From: Bacillota bacterium
GTDB lineage: Bacteria > Bacillota > Sulfobacillia > Symbiobacteriales > ZC4RG38
Direction: 5' to 3'
DNA length: 40,931 bases
Assembly: GCA_021890795.1 (NCBI GenBank)
Contig: JAKKUO010000017.1
Span: 1-40,931 of the forward strand
A program made the position numbers and the translations under genes. Below the pieces are notes generated by a model. That model was given only the letters and a program-made list of their open reading frames with translations. It searched no databases and was not told where the DNA came from. Shown here one piece after another: positions 37,947 to 40,931 of this stretch (position 1 is the stretch's first letter; every line of letters starts with the position of its first letter).

Positions 37947-40931
37947 CGCCCGCTGCCCCGGTGCTGCACCCGCCGCTTGGCGGCGAGGAGCCTTTGGGCC
38001 GTGGCCAACGGGGCCGGGGTGCCGCCATCGGCGGCGGTCCCGGCGGCTGCGGGCGGAGCCGGCTCCGTTCCCGAAGGAGCCGGTCCCGTTCCCGCCGCGG
38101 GCTCCTCCGGGCCAGCCGCACGCCTCTCGGGGAAAGGCCGGTCGGCCTCCGGGGACAGGCCCGTCGCGGGGGCTCCGGCCCCTTCACCCCGGGGCCCCTC
38201 CCCCAGGAGCCCTTGCCGCCTGCGCACCCGCTCCCGGGCCGCCTGGAGCCGGCCGAGCCCCGGCGCCGCCGCTGCCGCCCCCGGCCCCAGGGCCCCCTCC
38301 GCTTGGGCCGCCCGGCCCGGCCGGGCCCAGGGCAGCCGCCGCCGGACCCAGGCCAGGGCCCGGCCCCAATCCTCCCCGGTCAGGACCAGCCGGCGGCCGG
38401 CAATCTCCAGGGGCCAGGTAAGGCCCGCCAGGACCAGGAGAAAGGGCGCCAGGGGCACCCGGGCCCGGACCGGCGCCACCGGCCCGGCCATCGCCTCCCG
38501 GGGGTCGGTGAGCACCCGCCCCTTTCCCGCCGCGGCCAGGCGCTCCAGGGCGGTCCGGTCGACCCCCATCGCCCGGTACTCCGCCGGGTAGGGGGTGACC
38601 CAGGCGACCTCCGCCCGCTGGGAAGCCTCCCCCGGCAGCTCCCGGGTGATGGTGGCCACGTAGGCCCCCGGGGCGAGCCCCGTCAGCCGGGACCGGTAGG
38701 CCCCGGGGCCCGCGGGCGGAAGCTCCACCTCCTGCCCCTGGCCGTCGGGCCCCACCACCGTCGCCCGGACCGGGGTCACCGTCCAGTCCCCCGGGGTCTC
38801 CGCGGTGAGGGTGACACTGCCGTCGGCCGCTACCGCGGCCTGGACCTGGAGGCTGCCGGACCGGGCGCCCGGAAGCACCCAGCCCAGGACGTTGCCCCAG
38901 AGGGTGGCGAAGGCGGGGCTCCGGGCCCAGGCCCCGGCCCACCGGCCGCCGAGGTCGCTGGTCCAGGCCACCGCCCGGCCGGCCCCGTACTGCCAGGCCG
39001 CCAGCACCGGGTCCCCCTCCGGGGAGACCAGGGCCACCTCCGCCCGCTCCTTCGGGGTGGCGGCCACATATCCCTCCAGGGGCGGCACGTGGGTGAGTCC
39101 CCGGAGAAGAGGGCTCGGCGCCGCGGCGGCCGGGTGGAACCGGAGGTTCACTGCCAGGCTCCGGGCGATGAGGCTCGTCTCCCGGGTGAAGATCTCCGGG
39201 ATGGCCCCGGGGCTCTCGGTGAAGTAGTACCGGCCGCCCCCGGCCTGGGCCAGGGCCTCCAGGAGCAGGGTGTCCGCGTCGGCGCCCACCGCGACGGTGG
39301 AGAGGGTGATCCCGGCCTCCTGCATCTGCCGGGTGAGGGCGCCGTAGTCGCCGCTGCTCCCCGACCGGCCGTCGGTGAGGAGGATAACGTGCCTGAGGTC
39401 CGCCTCCGCCCCGGCCAGGGTAAAGTAGGCCGCCCGGAGGGCCGGGTAGATCTCGGTGCCGCCGCCGGCGTAGATGCGGCCGATGGCCTCCCGGAGCCCG
39501 GCCCCGTCCCTAACCTCCCGGAGGGGGACCACCACCTGGGCCACGCTGTCAAAGGCGATGACCGCCACCTGGTCCCGGGGCCGGAGGAGGCCGACGCTCC
39601 GGACCGCGGCCTCCTTCGCCAGCCCCATCTTGTCCGCGGCGCCGGCGCCTTCCCCCATCGACCCGGACTTGTCGATCACCACCGCCAGGGCGACGGTGGG
39701 CAGCCGCCCCCGGCCCCGGAGGTCCATGTAGACCGGCAGGGCCCGCTCCACCGGGGTCCCTTCCCAGCCGCCGAGGCCGAAGCTCCGGGGGCCGCCGGTC
39801 ATCACCAGCCCCCGGCCCAGGTCCCGGACGTAGGCCTCCAGCTGCTCCTGGGCCGCCGGGGGGAGAGCCCGGGCCGGCAGGTCCGCCAGCACCACCGCGT
39901 GGTAGGCGGCCCAGCCGGCGAGGTCCGCCGGCGCCCGGTCCGGCGTCCGGACCTCCACCTCCGCCGCCCCCGCGGCCAGGGCCGCGGCCAGGGGCTGGAC
40001 GGCCCCGGGGTCCGGGGTCAGGATCAGCACCCGGGGCGGCCCCTCCACCCGCTGCACCGCCCCCAGCCGGTTGTTGAGGGGGATGCTGTCGCCGCCGGGG
40101 GCGTCGGGGTCGAGGCTCACCTCGTACCGGTGGAGCCCCGGCGGGCCGGCCTCCACCGGCACCGTCACCGTCCAGTCCCCGGGACCCAGGCTGAGGGGCC
40201 GCTCCGCCACCAGGGCCCCGTCCCGATAGACCCGGAGCCGGGCGGCCAGGGGCCCGTCGGTCTCGATCCGGGTCGTGAGGGTCGACTCCTCCCCGGCGTA
40301 GGCCAACTCCGGCAGGGAGACCGCCGTGAGCCGGGCGTCGGCCGCCGCCTCCGGGCCGAGGGGCACCACGTCCACCGGGATCCCCCGGGCGGCCAGGGTC
40401 CGGGCGACGGCCTCCGGGTCCCCCCGGTTGCTCCGGCCGTCGGTCAGCACCACCACCCGGCCGGCGTAACCCTCCGGGAGGATCGCCCCGGCCAGCTGCA
40501 GCCCCGCGGCCAGGTCGCTCGCCCCCTGGGGGATCCGGACCGCGAGCCGGCCGAAGACCGGCGCCGGACCCGGGGGCTCCTCCACCCGGGCCCCGTCCGC
40601 GGCCACCACCACCCCGGCCCGATCCCCCTTCGGCAGGGCCGCCAGGGCCTCCCGAACCCAGGCCTCAGTCCGGTCCCGGACCCCCGCGGTGCTGGCGGAG
40701 CCGTCCACCACCAGGACCACCGCCTGCCGGCGCACCGGCCGGACCAGGGTGGGGCCCGCCAGGGCCAGGATGAGAAGGCTCACCCACAAGGCCCGCCGGG
40801 CGAGGATCCGCCCCTCCCGCCGCCGGGTCCCGGGGCCGGCCCGCCGGGCCGCCTGCCACCAGGGTCGGCGGATGGCCCATACCAGGGCCAGGGCCGGGAC
40901 CAGGGCCAGGAGGGCCCAGGGCGCGGCGAAC
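37943..40931 (-). CDS. Double VWA-domain membrane protein (BatA-like), 5' end outside window
   Basis: The frame stays open from the stop at 37943 to the window edge (995 residues visible); the true start lies beyond 40931. The visible N-terminus, A-P-W-A-L-L-A-L-V-P-A-L-A-L, and a second helix near 40770 are the membrane pair typical of BatA/aerotolerance-type proteins. The first VWA domain has D-G-S-A-S, and T-D-G-R-S-N follows. The central part (L-A-D-L-P-A-R-A-L-P, T-G-G-P-R-S-F-G-L-G-G-W) looks like the glutamine-amidotransferase-like domain found in this architecture. The second VWA domain has D-K-S-G-S-M. A late membrane helix precedes a Pro/Ala-rich tail. A TTG at 40789 is in frame but would cut off the first helix. 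The role is unknown, probably in metal- or MoxR-dependent assembly. Confidence 0.85.
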   Translation of the reverse strand, partial: FAAPWALLALVPALALVWAIRRPWWQAARRAGPGTRRREGRILARRALWVSLLILALAGPTLVRPVRRQAVVLVVDGSASTAGVRDRTEAWVREALAALPKGDRAGVVVAADGARVEEPPGPAPVFGRLAVRIPQGASDLAAGLQLAGAILPEGYAGRVVVLTDGRSNRGDPEAVARTLAARGIPVDVVPLGPEAAADARLTAVSLPELAYAGEESTLTTRIETDGPLAARLRVYRDGALVAERPLSLGPGDWTVTVPVEAGPPGLHRYEVSLDPDAPGGDSIPLNNRLGAVQRVEGPPRVLILTPDPGAVQPLAAALAAGAAEVEVRTPDRAPADLAGWAAYHAVVLADLPARALPPAAQEQLEAYVRDLGRGLVMTGGPRSFGLGGWEGTPVERALPVYMDLRGRGRLPTVALAVVIDKSGSMGEGAGAADKMGLAKEAAVRSVGLLRPRDQVAVIAFDSVAQVVVPLREVRDGAGLREAIGRIYAGGGTEIYPALRAAYFTLAGAEADLRHVILLTDGRSGSSGDYGALTRQMQEAGITLSTVAVGADADTLLLEALAQAGGGRYYFTESPGAIPEIFTRETSLIARSLAVNLRFHPAAAAPSPLLRGLTHVPPLEGYVAATPKERAEVALVSPEGDPVLAAWQYGAGRAVAWTSDLGGRWAGAWARSPAFATLWGNVLGWVLPGARSGSLQVQAAVAADGSVTLTAETPGDWTVTPVRATVVGPDGQGQEVELPPAGPGAYRSRLTGLAPGAYVATITRELPGEASQRAEVAWVTPYPAEYRAMGVDRTALERLAAAGKGRVLTDPREAMAGPVAPVRARVPLAPFLLVLAGLTWPLEIAGRRLVLTGEDWGRALAWVRRRLPWARPGRAAQAEGALGPGAAAAAPGLGRLQAARERVRRRQGLLGEGPRGEGAGAPATGLSPEADRPFPERRAAGPEEPAAGTGPAPSGTEPAPPAAAGTAADGGTPAPLATAQRLLAAKRRVQHRGSGR

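Overview
The window is very GC-rich DNA with tightly packed genes. Many genes start at GTG or TTG behind strong GGAGG-type ribosome binding sites, and neighbours often share 4-nt ATGA or GTGA overlaps. A DegV protein, a YprB-like exonuclease, ECF-class vitamin-type transport genes, a SigY-like sigma/ABC operon and a type I-E CRISPR repeat together suggest a thermophilic, high-GC Bacillota (Symbiobacterium/Thermaerobacter-like). This placement is inference; no rRNA or other phylogenetic marker is present.

Region 1 (1-13.17 kb, minus strand) is a complete type I-E CRISPR-Cas locus. In transcription order it has a leader, an array of 33 repeats and 32 spacers, a WYL-domain regulator, a frameshifted DEDD exonuclease, cas1, cas2, a 229-bp intergenic control region, then cas3-cas8e-cse2-cas7-cas5-cas6e. 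The control region holds what looks like a crRNA-like autoregulatory RNA. Two degenerate CRISPR repeats with Cas6e-type hairpins flank a 20-nt pseudo-spacer. Its first 11 nt match (one mismatch, at position 6) a site next to a 5'-AAG PAM inside the likely cas3 promoter. This is the main discovery candidate.

Region 2 (13.2-19.2 kb) has about 0.8 kb without a recognisable gene, then a secreted S8 (subtilisin-type) protease with PA and FN3 domains behind a good promoter, and a convergent RtcB RNA ligase.

Region 3 (19.3-26.9 kb, plus) has a peptide-type ABC importer (two permeases and a lipoprotein binding protein, no cognate ATPases). It is followed by a complete ECF transporter: fused double ATPase, EcfT and an S component.

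Region 4 (27.0-34.3 kb, plus) is one coupled operon: ECF sigma factor, probable membrane anti-sigma, a 35-aa linking ORF made of 26-nt tandem repeats, two ABC ATPases, an ABC-2 permease fused to an M1-like ectodomain without zinc-binding residues, and an internally duplicated second permease. Three gene starts in this operon carry short tandem duplications.

Region 5 (34.4-40.9 kb) has two small uncharacterised plus-strand genes, then a minus-strand group: a double-VWA membrane protein (cut by the window end), a DegV protein and a DUF1232 fusion protein.
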